Of a stretch of DNA of 64,000 nucleotides, positions 6,971 through 17,000 are shown in pieces. Source of the DNA: an uncultured Eubacteriales bacterium (GTDB lineage: Bacteria > Bacillota > Clostridia > Lachnospirales > Lachnospiraceae); NCBI GenBank assembly GCA_949294665.1, contig CASFID010000043.1, positions 1 through 64,000 on the forward strand, read 5' to 3'. The notes below the pieces were generated by a model. That model was not told the origin of the DNA. It did not search any database and was given only the letters and a program-made list of their open reading frames with translations. Every line of letters begins with the position of its first letter. The stretch's first letter is position 1. A program made the position numbers and the translations under genes.

Positions 6971-9088
6971 TTAGTCATTTTTATTCGATAATACTTTTTC
7001 CTGTACAGACTTCGGCACCTGCTCGTATTTCTCGAAGAACATCGAGTAGTTACCACGTCCCTGTGTTCTGGAACGAAGATCTGTTGAGTATCCGAACATT
7101 TCTGAGAGCGGAACGAATGCACGTACGATCTTTCCGCCGCCGAGATCATCCATACCTTCGATACGTCCACGGCGTGAATTCAGGTCGCCGATGATATCTC
7201 CCATATACTCTTCCGGCATTGTTACCTCAACCTTCATAATCGGCTCAAGCAGCACCGGAGCGCCCTGTTTCATGGCGTCTTTAAACGCCAGGGAACCTGC
7301 AATATGGAAGGCCATCTCGGAAGAGTCGACCTCATGGTAGGATCCGTCGTAGCAGTTCGCGTGAACGCCTACTACCGGGAATCCGCCGAGGATACCGGAC
7401 TTCATAGCGTCCTGGATACCTTCGTCTACAGCCGGGATATATTCCTTCGGAATCGCGCCGCCGACTACAGTAGACTCGAAAGAGTATGTCTCTTCACCGT
7501 TTGCATCCATTGGCTCAAATTTCACTTTACAATGTCCGTACTGACCACGTCCACCGGACTGTTTTGCATACTTGCTGTCGATATCCGTAGCTTTGGTAAT
7601 CGTCTCTTTGTAAGCAACCTGAGGTGCGCCTACATTAGCCTCAACCTTAAACTCACGGAGAAGTCTGTCAACGATGATCTCCAGATGGAGCTCGCCCATT
7701 CCGGCGATGATCGTCTGCCCGGTCTCCTGATCTGTGTGCGCACGGAACGTCGGGTCTTCCTCTGCAAGTTTCGCAAGAGATTCACCGAGTTTGCCCTGGG
7801 AAGCCTTTGTCTTCGGCTCGATCGCCAGCTCGATAACAGGATCCGGGAATTCCATAGACTCAAGGATTACCGGGTGCTGGTCGTCGCAGATCGTATCGCC
7901 CGTAGTGGAGATCTTGAATCCGATCGCTGCAGCGATATCTCCCGAATATACCTTATCCAGTTCTTCACGCTTATTAGCGTGCATCTGAAGGATACGTCCG
8001 ACACGCTCTTTCTTATTTTTAGTAGCATTCAGTACATAGGAACCGGAGTTCATCGTACCGGAATAAACCCTGAAGTAAGCAAGCTTACCTACGAACGGGT
8101 CTGTCATGATCTTGAATACGAGAGCGGAGAACGGCTCATCGTCAGATGAATGTCTCTCTACCTCGTTACCGTCCTCATCGACGCCCTTGATAGCCGGGAT
8201 GTCTGTCGGAGCCGGCATGAACTCAAGAATCGCATCCAGGAGTTTCTGCACGCCTTTGTTTCTGTAAGCAGATCCACAGCAAACAGGCACTGCCGTACAC
8301 TCACAGGTAGCTTTTCTCAGCGCCGCCTTCATAGCATCAACCGACGGCTCTTCGCCCTCGAGGTACTCCATCATCAACTCATCATCCAGGTCGCAGATCT
8401 TCTCCACCAGCTCTGTATGATACAGTTCCGCCTCATCTTTCATCTCTTCCGGAATATCTGTCACGGAGATGTCGTCGCCTTTGTCATCGTTGTAGATGTA
8501 AGCCTGCATCTCGAACAGGTCGATGATTCCTTTAAATTCGTCTTCTTTTCCGATCGGAAGCTGAAGACAGATTGCATTTTTACCAAGTCTTGTTCTGATC
8601 TGATCTACAGCATTGTAGAAATCAGCTCCAAGAATGTCCATCTTGTTGATGAATGCCATTCTTGGTACATTGTATGTGTCTGCCTGACGCCATACATTTT
8701 CTGACTGAGGCTCAACACCGCCCTTTGCGCAGAAAACACCGACAGCGCCGTCCAGTACACGAAGTGAACGCTCAACCTCTACAGTGAAGTCAACGTGTCC
8801 CGGAGTATCGATGATATTGATACGATGCTCCAGAGCTCCCGGCTTCGGTTTCGTTTTCTCTTCCAAAGTCCAGTGACATGTCGTAGCGGCTGAAGTGATC
8901 GTGATACCTCTCTCCTGCTCCTGCTCCATCCAGTCCATGGTAGCAGTACCTTCATGAGTATCACCGATCTTATAGTTAACACCGGTATAGTAGAGAATAC
9001 GCTCTGTCAGCGTTGTCTTACCCGCATCGATATGCGCCATGATACCGATATTTCTGGTTCTCTCTAATGGATATTCTCTTCCAGCCAA
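6971..9088 (-). CDS. fusA: Elongation factor G
   Basis: EF-G, 705 aa, is the translocase GTPase of elongation. [15 protein letters not shown] (P-loop), DTPGHVDF and NKMD motifs are present, followed by the domain II-V order normal for the family and of normal length. The ATG at 9088 follows AGGAGG. It lies 21 bases after rpsG and 118 bases before tuf in one operon. The 118-base gap before tuf has no strong terminator. Confidence 0.98.
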   Translation of the reverse strand: MAGREYPLERTRNIGIMAHIDAGKTTLTERILYYTGVNYKIGDTHEGTATMDWMEQEQERGITITSAATTCHWTLEEKTKPKPGALEHRINIIDTPGHVDFTVEVERSLRVLDGAVGVFCAKGGVEPQSENVWRQADTYNVPRMAFINKMDILGADFYNAVDQIRTRLGKNAICLQLPIGKEDEFKGIIDLFEMQAYIYNDDKGDDISVTDIPEEMKDEAELYHTELVEKICDLDDELMMEYLEGEEPSVDAMKAALRKATCECTAVPVCCGSAYRNKGVQKLLDAILEFMPAPTDIPAIKGVDEDGNEVERHSSDDEPFSALVFKIMTDPFVGKLAYFRVYSGTMNSGSYVLNATKNKKERVGRILQMHANKREELDKVYSGDIAAAIGFKISTTGDTICDDQHPVILESMEFPDPVIELAIEPKTKASQGKLGESLAKLAEEDPTFRAHTDQETGQTIIAGMGELHLEIIVDRLLREFKVEANVGAPQVAYKETITKATDIDSKYAKQSGGRGQYGHCKVKFEPMDANGEETYSFESTVVGGAIPKEYIPAVDEGIQDAMKSGILGGFPVVGVHANCYDGSYHEVDSSEMAFHIAGSLAFKDAMKQGAPVLLEPIMKVEVTMPEEYMGDIIGDLNSRRGRIEGMDDLGGGKIVRAFVPLSEMFGYSTDLRSRTQGRGNYSMFFEKYEQVPKSVQEKVLSNKND

Positions 9089-9109
9089 GGTTTTTTCCTC
9101 CTAAGATAA

Positions 9110-9580
9110 TTAGAAACGATAGTGAGCAAACGCCTTGTTTGCCTCTGCCATCTTGTGCATATCTTCTTTTCTCTTCACAGCTCCGCCTGTGTTGTTCGCT
9201 GCGTCGAGAATCTCATTTGCCAGCCTTTCTTCCATCGTCTTCTCGCCTCTCTGACGGGAATACATTGTCAGCCAGCGAAGAGCGAGAGCCTGTCTTCTGT
9301 CAGCTCTGACCTCGATCGGCACCTGGTATGTTGCACCGCCGATACGTCTTGCCTTAACCTCCAGAACCGGCATCATGTTGTTCATTGCTTCCTCGAACAC
9401 CTCGATCGCCGGCTTCTCAGCCTTTGCCTCAACTCTCTCAAACGCTCCGTATACAATCTTCTGTGCTACGCCTTTCTTACCATCCAGCATGATGTTGTTG
9501 ATAAGTTTGGTAACAACTTTATTGTTGTATATCGGATCGGCTAATACATCTCTTTTCTGAGTATGTCCTTTACGTGGCAC
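9110..9580 (-). CDS. rpsG: 30S ribosomal protein S7
   Basis: Ribosomal protein S7, 156 aa, nucleates assembly of the 16S rRNA 3' domain. The protein begins [15 protein letters not shown] after a GTG start at 9580, with AAGGAGGG just upstream. An upstream ATG giving 184 aa would add a segment absent from S7 and is rejected. It is the second gene of the str operon, after a 260-base gap from rpsL. Confidence 0.96.
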   Translation of the reverse strand: MPRKGHTQKRDVLADPIYNNKVVTKLINNIMLDGKKGVAQKIVYGAFERVEAKAEKPAIEVFEEAMNNMMPVLEVKARRIGGATYQVPIEVRADRRQALALRWLTMYSRQRGEKTMEERLANEILDAANNTGGAVKRKEDMHKMAEANKAFAHYRF

Positions 9581-9702
9581 GGTCCTTCCCTCCTTAATCA
9601 TATTTTCCGGCAAAACCGGGATTAATTCATCGGTACTCACATGTGTCTCTCTATGGAATCGCATAGCATGTGCTCGCGGCCGCGGGACTTTTATATATTG
9701 AT

Positions 9703-9728
9703 GTTCGGCTCACTAAGTTTTGCCGAAC
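9703..9728 (-). other. Stem-loop in the rpsL-rpsG intergenic region
   Basis: GTTCGGC (9703-9709) and GCCGAAC (9722-9728) form a 7-bp stem with a 12-base loop, and no U-run follows. The 260-base gap between rpsL and rpsG is large. In E. coli the S12-S7 intercistronic region is the S7 translational operator, so a regulatory role is possible but unproven here. Confidence 0.4.
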
Positions 9729-9840
9729 TAAGCTCGCACCATACCCGCCAAGTGCTCAGCGCAGTGTCAAGTGCTCTGCTTAATCCGCAACCTTACGATA
9801 ATCATAGTTCTGTTTGTGATACGATTTAACTATCAGTTAC

Positions 9841-10263
9841 TTATTTCTTTGCGTCTTTCGGTCTCTTAGCGCCGTATTTAGAACGCGCCTGACGTCTCTT
9901 CGCAACACCTGCTGTATCCAGTGTACCACGGATGATGTGGTATCTTGTACCAGGCAGGTCCTTAACTCTTCCTCCACGGATCATAACAACGCTATGCTCC
10001 TGAAGGTTATGTCCCTCACCCGGGATGTAGCTTGTTACTTCGATTCCGTTAGAAAGACGAACTCTGGCGATCTTTCTGAGAGCTGAGTTAGGCTTCTTCG
10101 GCGTAGCAGTCTTAACGGCTGTGCAGACACCTCTCTTCTGCGGGGAAGATGTGTTTGTCGCACGCTTTCTCAGGGAGTTGTATCCTCTCTGGAGTGCCGG
10201 TGCTGTAGACTTTTTCTCGGAAGTCTGACGTCCTTTTCTAACTAACTGGTTAAATGTTGGCAT
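9841..10263 (-). CDS. rpsL: 30S ribosomal protein S12
   Basis: Ribosomal protein S12, 140 aa, is in the decoding centre. [11 protein letters not shown] and the [20 protein letters not shown] loops are intact, with Lys at the positions where streptomycin-resistance substitutions usually occur, so it looks wild type. The C-terminal extension ([14 protein letters not shown]) is common in Bacillota. AGGAGG precedes the ATG. First gene of the operon, behind a structured leader and promoter. Confidence 0.97.
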   Translation of the reverse strand: MPTFNQLVRKGRQTSEKKSTAPALQRGYNSLRKRATNTSSPQKRGVCTAVKTATPKKPNSALRKIARVRLSNGIEVTSYIPGEGHNLQEHSVVMIRGGRVKDLPGTRYHIIRGTLDTAGVAKRRQARSKYGAKRPKDAKK

Positions 10264-10296
10264 TCCTTTTCACCTCCTATGAATTATTCGTTTCCC

Positions 10297-10376
10297 CACG
10301 GCTTATGCCGTGAGCGGCTGCGGATAATCTTTTCATTATCCATTTTGGCGCACAAAAAGAACGCTGCTTTTTGTGC
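10297..10376 (-). promoter_or_regulatory. Structured leader of the str operon (three hairpins)
   Basis: Three stem-loops precede rpsL on the minus strand: GCACAAAAAG/CTTTTTGTGC (10350-10359 with 10367-10376), GGATAAT/ATTATCC (10322-10328 with 10335-10341) and CACGGC/GCCGTG (10297-10302 with 10307-10312). The first begins only a few bases after the expected transcription start. None has a terminator U-run. They may stabilise the mRNA or mediate control by a ribosomal protein. Confidence 0.55.
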
Positions 10377-10386
10377 ACGCCTGACT

Positions 10387-10415
10387 ATTTTATTACGTTT
10401 ACTATGGAAAGTCAA
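10387..10415 (-). promoter_or_regulatory. Promoter of the rpsL-rpsG-fusA-tuf operon
   Basis: On the minus strand TTGACT (10415-10410), a 17-base spacer and TAAAAT (10392-10387) form a good sigma-A promoter. It implies the operon is transcribed independently of the distant rpoBC. Confidence 0.7.
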
Positions 10416-10490
10416 GGGATTTTCGGATATTTAACGGCAGAATTCTCCTTTCACCGCTTCTTTCTTGGCGCATACGAGGCGTCCCTGCAA

Positions 10491-10519
10491 TTGACAAAGC
10501 GCAGGCGGCAGGATATACT
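10491..10519 (+). promoter_or_regulatory. Promoter of the transglutaminase-domain gene
   Basis: TTGACA (10491-10496), 17 bases and TATACT (10514-10519) lie about 95 bases before the start codon. It is divergent from the str promoter. Confidence 0.7.
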
Positions 10520-10614
10520 TCACTTTACACAGATCAAACACACAGTACAAACCAGAAGCGGCTTCCACAGGTCCACAGGAAGGCGATATATGTCTGATAC
10601 AGGGGAGAAAGTAT

Positions 10615-13600
10615 ATGAAAAGAAAAACGAAGATGTTCAGAAGAGGAAAATGTGCAGGAAGGCACGCGCATTTCAGGATCACAGGCTGCTGCATGATACT
10701 TGCCGTCTTTGCCCTGTTTTTTCTGTATGTCCCGAAAGCGAACGCAGCGGGCACGGCAGGCGAATATTATTATACTCAGTTAAATGCGCAGGAGAAGGAA
10801 CTGTACGATCAGGTAAAGGCCCAGGCAGGGAACCTGATAGATCCTTATGATCCGTCAAATCTTGAGGTTTCACTCAGTTCGCCGGTTGAATCGGATACAG
10901 AAGCGGGCAGCGTCCTTTTCGCTTTCTTCCGGGACCACCCGGAATATTTCTGGATAGATGTGTCACGCATCGCTTTTGAACCCGATGCGGACTGGAACAA
11001 TGGCACTCCGTCCTGGCATCTGTCCGCTATGAGCGGCGAACCCTATTTTTATGACGGGTTTACAACAGATAATCTGTCAGGGTACCGGACGCAGTTTGAG
11101 GAAGCTGTGGGCAAGATCATAGACGGCGCTCCTGCCGGAGACACAGTCCTTACTATACGATATCTGAATAACTGGCTTTCACTCCATAATACCTATAATG
11201 TAAACGGCATGGGAGCCAGCAATTTTTCCCGCTGTGCCGCAAGCGGGATCCTTTCTGAAAACAACGCTCAGACCGGCCCTGTCTGCTATGGATATGCTAC
11301 CGCCCTGAAAGTCCTGTTGGATAGAGCGGGCGTAAATAATGCGTTTGTGGAAGGGACGGCATATAATGATAAAAATCTGCCGTACGGAGAACGGCATGCA
11401 TGGAATTATGTAGAGATTGACGGGGCATGGTACGCTCTCGATCCCACATGGGACGATCCGGGGATAATAAACCGTCCTGCCACGGAGGCATATTTTCTGG
11501 TAGGTTCCAGGACAGAGACGATCAAGGGGAGCCTTTCGTCCGGAATGACAGAAGATATGAAATACTTCGGCGGGAACCATATGGCAACGCCGATCGGGAG
11601 TTACGGACTCACTTATCCCCAGCTCTCTGAGAAAGCATATCCCCAGAGAGGGGGATCTGCTTTCCAGGTGATACTTCCGGACGGCATGAGTCAGACAGAA
11701 ACGGATTTTAAATCAGCTCTCAAGACAGCGCAAAACAATCCGGGAACTACGATCCGCCTCTGGCAGACTGTGACGGTGTCCGATACGCTCGTTATTCCCG
11801 ATCAAACAACGATCGACCTGAACGGACTGGGAAACAACACGCGGAACCATCCGGCTATTCAAGGGGATAAATCGCCTGTTTTTGAGATACAGGCAGGGAG
11901 TACCGCATCTGTCATCAACTCAGGGGAAACATTCTCAGCTGTCGCCTTGCCGTCTAATATTTATGGAGCGGCGATAGAGAATAATGGTACGCTCACGCTG
12001 GGCGTAGGCGTCACGGTTATCGGAAGCACCATTTCCGCGGTATCCGGAAACCCGGCGCAGCCGGAACAATATGGGGTGCTGCCTTCACCATCAGCCAGTA
12101 CACAGACAGTCGGAAGAGTGGTTGCTCCGCCAAGCGCAGAGGCAGAAGAGGAATTTCAGGAGCAGGACAAGGCTACGGTGCAGACGCTGCTTGACAATGC
12201 GAAGAGCGGGAACTATAGTCCGGATATAAAGCTGGTATACTGGAATGGAGTAGATACTATTCCCGCTGTGGGAAACGCACAGCCCGAGATCACATGGCGG
12301 CTGGTATCAGCGCCCGACGGAGCGGGGAATGAGGCGGGAAGCCTGCTGGAAAGTGGGCGTTATACTCTGCAGGCGGTTGTAAAAGACACAGAATCGTTTT
12401 ACGGATATAACGTTTACCGGTATATTGACGTTACAGTCAGCCGGGCGGAACCGCCGCAGCATACTTTTAAAGTATCACCTCCTGCTTTTTCTCCGCTGGA
12501 GTACGGATATGGCCAGGTATCTGCCGGGACACTTACCATTACCAACACGGGCAATGAAGAAATGACTATCCTCGGAGTCAGCGCAGAGGATCAGGACGGG
12601 ACTGCTTCACAGCATTTTAACGTACAGAATTCCGGCGTCTCAAATCCTCCGGAAACAGTTCAGCCCGGGAAGGACAGCACTTCATGGACAGTCCGTCCGG
12701 TGCAGGGCCTGGGAGCCGGTACATACACGGCAACGATAAAAGTCGAAGTACGGTTTGATACATCCAGCGCGTTGACAGAAACTGCAGAGGTATCGATAGA
12801 AGTGAAGCCACTTGCGGTTCCGGCAGAAAGCATGACTCTTTCCGGCGGAAGCGGAGGCGCAGAAAGCGCATTTATATATGGAGATACTGTATCTGTAGAG
12901 GCCGCTTTTACAATTCCGGCGCAGGCGTCGCCTGTACCGATGGCTCTGTTTATAGAGGATGCTTCCAGGAGCTCGTCGCAGATAAGCGGGCCTGTGAATG
13001 CTGATGCAGACGGCAAATACCGATTCAGCGTAAACACCGCAGAAAAGAAACTGCCTGCAGGCTCTTTTAATTTGATTGTCCGGCACGTGGATCCGGACTC
13101 TGACTATTCTTACGAAGCCAGAGCAAGGGTGAGTCTGCAGCAGCGTATCGTAACGGCGGTTCTGTCGGGAGATGCACGCAAGACATACGACGGCACTGCC
13201 GCTCTTCCGAAAGGTGCGGCTTTGACGCTCGGGTTCGGGCAGGGCGGAGTCCTTGCGCAGGATGAGCAGACACTGGGGATCCGGCCCGGAAATATACAGT
13301 TCGTATCCCCGGATGCAGGAACAACTGAGGTTATTGCCGGAAAAATTTCCCTTACAGGCAACGACGGGAATTACTATGTGCTTGCCTCTGATACTGTGAC
13401 AGCTCGGGTAACAGGTATTTCAGCAGCAGAGCCGTCTGTAAGTTTTGCTGATCTGAGCCTGAGCGAGGGGGAAAGCCTTTCCGACCTGGCGTCAGCATCT
13501 GTGTCCGATGCACAGGGAAATACTGTTCCAGGTACATTTTCATGGTTTACAGACAGTATGTTCACAAGCCCTGCGGACATGTCGGAGAAGTTGTCTGAAG

Positions 13601-13956
13601 GCTCTTACACATTCTGGTACAGGTTCACTCCATCCAGCGATAACTATGCTGTTATAACCGGTTCGGCAGTAATCCGGGTAGAGGGGACAGAGAGCGGCAC
13701 GGAACCGGCGCCTGACCGTACAGAGGAGTCTGATGAGAACGCAGACGCCGCTCCGTCCGGGACAGTAAGCACAGGGGACTCTAATGAGAGCGCAGACATT
13801 GCTCCGTCTGAGACAGTAAGTACAGGAGCGGACAGGAAAGAAAACACAGATGTATCTCCCCGGACCGGCGTTTCCGACAGTGGATATCTGTACATTCTCC
13901 TTATGCTCATATCAGCCGGAACGGCAGAGGCGCTCTGGACGAAACTGCAAAAATAA
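10615..13956 (+). CDS. Secreted transglutaminase-domain surface protein
   Basis: An 1113-aa exported protein. Residues about 22-45 form a signal peptide (hydrophobic core, then ANA-A). A transglutaminase-like (CA clan) domain follows with the triad Cys224 (GPVCYGYA), His261 (ERHAWNY) and Asp276 (YALDPTWDD). Next come a beta-rich region with a YDG-type repeat (KTYDGTAAL, about 855) and other Ig-like modules, then an acidic Ser/Thr-rich linker with imperfect repeats (about 1030-1080). The end is SPRTG followed by a hydrophobic segment and Lys residues, resembling the variant SPxTG sorting signals of Lachnospiraceae. It probably modifies or cross-links wall proteins or acts as a protease; the substrate is unknown. 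GGGGAGAAAG precedes the ATG. Confidence 0.8.
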   Translation: MKRKTKMFRRGKCAGRHAHFRITGCCMILAVFALFFLYVPKANAAGTAGEYYYTQLNAQEKELYDQVKAQAGNLIDPYDPSNLEVSLSSPVESDTEAGSVLFAFFRDHPEYFWIDVSRIAFEPDADWNNGTPSWHLSAMSGEPYFYDGFTTDNLSGYRTQFEEAVGKIIDGAPAGDTVLTIRYLNNWLSLHNTYNVNGMGASNFSRCAASGILSENNAQTGPVCYGYATALKVLLDRAGVNNAFVEGTAYNDKNLPYGERHAWNYVEIDGAWYALDPTWDDPGIINRPATEAYFLVGSRTETIKGSLSSGMTEDMKYFGGNHMATPIGSYGLTYPQLSEKAYPQRGGSAFQVILPDGMSQTETDFKSALKTAQNNPGTTIRLWQTVTVSDTLVIPDQTTIDLNGLGNNTRNHPAIQGDKSPVFEIQAGSTASVINSGETFSAVALPSNIYGAAIENNGTLTLGVGVTVIGSTISAVSGNPAQPEQYGVLPSPSASTQTVGRVVAPPSAEAEEEFQEQDKATVQTLLDNAKSGNYSPDIKLVYWNGVDTIPAVGNAQPEITWRLVSAPDGAGNEAGSLLESGRYTLQAVVKDTESFYGYNVYRYIDVTVSRAEPPQHTFKVSPPAFSPLEYGYGQVSAGTLTITNTGNEEMTILGVSAEDQDGTASQHFNVQNSGVSNPPETVQPGKDSTSWTVRPVQGLGAGTYTATIKVEVRFDTSSALTETAEVSIEVKPLAVPAESMTLSGGSGGAESAFIYGDTVSVEAAFTIPAQASPVPMALFIEDASRSSSQISGPVNADADGKYRFSVNTAEKKLPAGSFNLIVRHVDPDSDYSYEARARVSLQQRIVTAVLSGDARKTYDGTAALPKGAALTLGFGQGGVLAQDEQTLGIRPGNIQFVSPDAGTTEVIAGKISLTGNDGNYYVLASDTVTARVTGISAAEPSVSFADLSLSEGESLSDLASASVSDAQGNTVPGTFSWFTDSMFTSPADMSEKLSEGSYTFWYRFTPSSDNYAVITGSAVIRVEGTESGTEPAPDRTEESDENADAAPSGTVSTGDSNESADIAPSETVSTGADRKENTDVSPRTGVSDSGYLYILLMLISAGTAEALWTKLQK

Positions 13957-14021
13957 GGGCATGCCCTACGACATGCCCCGCATTGGATATGACGCCAGTG
14001 TGCCCGACAGGACACACTGGC
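13957..14021. terminator. Convergent terminator region with two hairpins
   Basis: GGGCATG/CATGCCC (13957-13963 with 13972-13978) and GCCAGTGTG/CACACTGGC (13994-14002 with 14013-14021) lie between the surface-protein gene (+) and cysK (-). A T-rich stretch follows the second on the plus strand. They likely terminate both transcripts. Confidence 0.6.
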
Positions 14022-14040
14022 TGCAATTTTATTTGTAATC

Positions 14041-14970
14041 TTATTCTTCAAACAGCGGCGTGGAGAAATACCGCTCCGCTGTATCCGGCAAAACCGTCAC
14101 CACGGTCTTTCCTTCCCCCAGCTTCTTCGCCAGCTTCAGCGCCGCAGCCACATTGGTTCCCGACGAAATGCCGCACATGATCCCTTCTTTGGCAGCAAGA
14201 TCTCTGGAAGTCTGGATCGCCTCTTCATCCGTCACGATGCAGATATCATCGTAGATCTCCGTGTTCAGAATCGCAGGGATCAGGCCGTCTCCGATCCCCA
14301 TCTGGATATGGGTTCCGATGGAGCCGCCGGAAAGGATTGCCGCGTGCTCCGGCTCTACCGCCCAGATCTCTGTATCCGGATTCTCTGCTTTGAGCACTTC
14401 GCCGATCCCTGTGATCGTTCCGCCTGTTCCGATTCCCGAGCAGAAACCGTCGATCTTACAGTCTGCCTGCTCCAGGATCTCAACTGCGGTCCGTGATCTG
14501 TGCACCTCGGGATTCGCAGGATTCTCGAACTGCTGCGGCACGAAGACACGCGGATCTTCCTCCGCCATCTTTAGTGCCGTGTTCAGGCATTCCTCGATGC
14601 ATTCCCCGATATTTCCGGCATCATGGATCAGGATCACCTCCGCGCCGTAGTGTTTCATCAGTTTTCTGCGCTCCTCGCTGACAGAGTCAGGCATGATGAT
14701 CCTTGTTCTGTACCCGCGCACTGCCCCGACAAGAGCCAGGCCGATTCCCTGATTCCCACTGGTCGGCTCTACGATAATGGTATCTTCTTTTATCAGACCT
14801 TTCTCTTCCGCAGCGCGGATCATATTGAATGCTGTCCTTGTCTTTATGGAGCCCCCTACATTGAGGCCCTCGAACTTCACGAGGATCTGTGCGCTTCCTT
14901 CCTCTGCCATGCGTTCCAGACGGATCAGAGGTGTATTTCCCATTGCCTCAAGAATATTATTGTAGATCAT
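14041..14970 (-). CDS. cysK: Cysteine synthase (O-acetylserine sulfhydrylase)
   Basis: A 309-aa fold-type II PLP enzyme that makes cysteine from O-acetylserine and sulfide. The PLP lysine is Lys43 in GGSIKTR, the substrate loop is EPTSGNQG and the phosphate-binding loop is GTGGT. The residue after the PLP lysine is Thr rather than the frequent Asp. Weak AAAGGTG before the ATG. It lies 164 bases downstream of proS on the same strand. The same fold covers related enzymes such as cystathionine beta-synthase, but length and motifs favour CysK. Confidence 0.9.
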   Translation of the reverse strand: MIYNNILEAMGNTPLIRLERMAEEGSAQILVKFEGLNVGGSIKTRTAFNMIRAAEEKGLIKEDTIIVEPTSGNQGIGLALVGAVRGYRTRIIMPDSVSEERRKLMKHYGAEVILIHDAGNIGECIEECLNTALKMAEEDPRVFVPQQFENPANPEVHRSRTAVEILEQADCKIDGFCSGIGTGGTITGIGEVLKAENPDTEIWAVEPEHAAILSGGSIGTHIQMGIGDGLIPAILNTEIYDDICIVTDEEAIQTSRDLAAKEGIMCGISSGTNVAAALKLAKKLGEGKTVVTVLPDTAERYFSTPLFEE

Positions 14971-15134
14971 CGTGTTTTCACACCTTTCTGAAAATCATTC
15001 ATCCCATCATATTATTATATGATGCCGGGGGAAAATGCCCCAATCGTGATGTCTTCGGATTGTTCCGTGCTGCGCAGTCTCCGCTGCCGCTTCGGTCAGC
15101 GCTGAGCGAATGTCGCGGGCTGAACTGTTGCATT

Positions 15135-16577
15135 TTAATATGCTCTTCCCCAGTAGACCATGTGTTTCGCCGGTTTGCCGCAGCACACGCACACATCGGA
15201 GAGATGTTCTTCTTCCATAGGTATGCATCTGGACGTCACGCCGCCTGTCTGGGCTTTGACCTCGTCCTCGCACTCTTCCTCGCCGCACCACATCGCTTTG
15301 ACGAAGCCTTTCTTATTCTGGACAGCATCTTTCATCTCATCCATAGTAGTCGCTGCACTGATATGGTCATCCAGAAATGCTTTTGCCTTTGCGTAGAGAT
15401 CTTTCTGGATCGTCTCGAGGATATCGCCAAGCTTTGCCGCGATCTCATCGATGGAAACGACGATCTTCTCTCTTGTGTCACGGCGGACTACTACGACCTG
15501 TCCGTTCTCGATATCTTTCGGACCGATCTCGATACGCGTCGGAACGCCGAGCATCTCCTGCTCGCTGAACTTCCATCCCGGGCTTTTCTCGGAATCATCG
15601 ATCTTCGCGCGATAGCCCGCTGCTCTCAGCGCATCAAGGAGCTCATTTGCCTTATCAAGCACGCCCTCTTTGTGCTGCGCGATCGGAATGACTCTCGTCT
15701 GCACGGGTGCGATCCTCGGCGGAAGCACCAGACCGCTGTCATCGCCGTGTACCATGATGATCGCGCCAATGATCCTTGTTGAGAGTCCCCAGGACGTCTC
15801 ATATACGCTGTGCAGTTCATTGTTCTTATCCGCATATTTGATGTTGAACGCATCCGGAAATGCATTTCCGAAGAAATGGCTCGTCGCGGACTGCAGAGCC
15901 TGTCCGTCATGCATCAGCGCCTCGATCGTGTAAGTATCCTGCGCCCCGGCAAATTTCTCGCTCTCTGTCTTGCGCCCTGCCACGACCGGGATCGCAAGGT
16001 CTTCTTCCACAAAGCTCTTGTACACTTCCCACATCATCTTCGTGCGTTCTTCTGCTTCTTCATATGTGGCATGGATCGTATGCCCCTCCTGCCAGAGGAA
16101 CTCTCTGGAGCGCAGGAACGGTCTTGTGCTCTTCTCCCACCGCAGCACAGAGCACCACTGATTCCACACTTTCGGCAGATCACGGTAGGACTGCACGGTC
16201 TTACTCCACACATCGCAGAACAGGGTCTCGGATGTCGGGCGGATACAGAAACGCTCCTGGAGCGGCTCTGCGCCTCCCTGAGTAACCCATGCAACTTCCG
16301 GAGCAAATCCCTCTACATGATCTTTTTCTTTCTGGAGCAGACTCTCCGGGATCATCATCGGAAGATACACATTTTCCACGCCCGTCTCTTTAAATCTCCT
16401 GTCAAGGTCCGCCTGGATATTCTCCCAGAGCGCATAGCCGTTCGGCAGATAGTTCAGGCATCCCTTTACGCCTGAATAATCACACAGTTTCGCCTCGCGG
16501 ACAACGTCCGTGTACCACTGGGCAAAATCTTCATCTCTTGAAGTGATCGACTGTACCAGTTTCTTTTCCTTTGCCAT
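15135..16577 (-). CDS. proS: Prolyl-tRNA synthetase, short (archaeal/eukaryote-like) form
   Basis: A 480-aa class II aminoacyl-tRNA synthetase charging tRNA-Pro. The motif 2 region (FCIRPTSET... [24 protein letters not shown]) and motif 3 ([24 protein letters not shown]) are visible. The anticodon-binding domain follows, then the C-terminal zinc-binding extension with several Cys (CGEEECED and [18 protein letters not shown] end) typical of the ProS type lacking the INS editing domain. Start at 16577. It is preceded by a complete T-box leader, so expression should respond to uncharged tRNA-Pro. Confidence 0.95.
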   Translation of the reverse strand: MAKEKKLVQSITSRDEDFAQWYTDVVREAKLCDYSGVKGCLNYLPNGYALWENIQADLDRRFKETGVENVYLPMMIPESLLQKEKDHVEGFAPEVAWVTQGGAEPLQERFCIRPTSETLFCDVWSKTVQSYRDLPKVWNQWCSVLRWEKSTRPFLRSREFLWQEGHTIHATYEEAEERTKMMWEVYKSFVEEDLAIPVVAGRKTESEKFAGAQDTYTIEALMHDGQALQSATSHFFGNAFPDAFNIKYADKNNELHSVYETSWGLSTRIIGAIIMVHGDDSGLVLPPRIAPVQTRVIPIAQHKEGVLDKANELLDALRAAGYRAKIDDSEKSPGWKFSEQEMLGVPTRIEIGPKDIENGQVVVVRRDTREKIVVSIDEIAAKLGDILETIQKDLYAKAKAFLDDHISAATTMDEMKDAVQNKKGFVKAMWCGEEECEDEVKAQTGGVTSRCIPMEEEHLSDVCVCCGKPAKHMVYWGRAY

Positions 16578-16679
16578 CTTCTCTTTCTCCTTTTACAGAC
16601 AATATTAGTGAGAATACGTTTTGTCCACATGCAAGCCTGCTTTTCCGGAACTGTGCCGGACGCCGTATGCTCAGACTTG

Positions 16680-16737
16680 AAAACAAAACGCCGGGACATC
16701 TCAAGTCCCTCAAAACAAGGGACCGGACATCCCGGCG
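16680..16737 (-). terminator. T-box leader terminator upstream of proS
   Basis: On the minus strand CGCCGGGA (16737-16730) pairs with TCCCGGCG (16697-16690), with an internal GGTCCCTTG/GAGGGACT helix, and is followed by TTTTGTTTT. The 5' arm overlaps the T-box sequence, as expected for mutually exclusive antiterminator and terminator. Confidence 0.85.
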
Positions 16738-16945
16738 GTACCACCCTAATTAACTGCGCCTGCGCAGTTCACTCTTTTGTCCTTAACGCGGAACGTACGC
16801 TGCATTTTCATGCAGAAGCTCCCGGGCCGGTTCTATACAGTCCTGCAAAAGGCTCGCACCATCCGCCTTCTCTCTGGGGCATTCCCTGTTATATACTAAT
16901 CCCGTTCATCGCCTGTATACATGTAACGCCGTCTTCTGACGTTTA
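16734..16945 (-). ncRNA. T-box riboswitch of proS
   Basis: The leader contains the hallmark AGGGTGGTACCGC element (16747-16735 on the minus strand). Upstream are Stem I features, including an AGTATATAAC segment, AGAGAGAAGG and GATGGTG. Expected ligand is uncharged tRNA-Pro because proS follows. CCG and CCC triplets occur in the Stem I 3' side (near 16820-16830), but I could not fix the specifier codon by eye. Confidence 0.85.
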
Positions 16946-16950
16946 CAGTG

Positions 16951-16979
16951 ATTCTAACGAAAAAATGCGGTCCTGTCAA
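16951..16979 (-). promoter_or_regulatory. Promoter of the proS T-box transcript
   Basis: TTGACA (16979-16974), 17 bases and TAGAAT (16956-16951) on the minus strand, directly ahead of the T-box leader. Confidence 0.75.
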
Positions 16980-17000
16980 GCTGTAAGGGGAACTCTTACT

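Noticed and set aside
9841..10263. Streptomycin-resistance substitution in S12
   Set aside because: Lys residues in the decoding loops look wild type.
10350..10376. Intrinsic terminator upstream of rpsL
   Set aside because: Perfect stem but no U-run on either strand and it lies just after the predicted start site.
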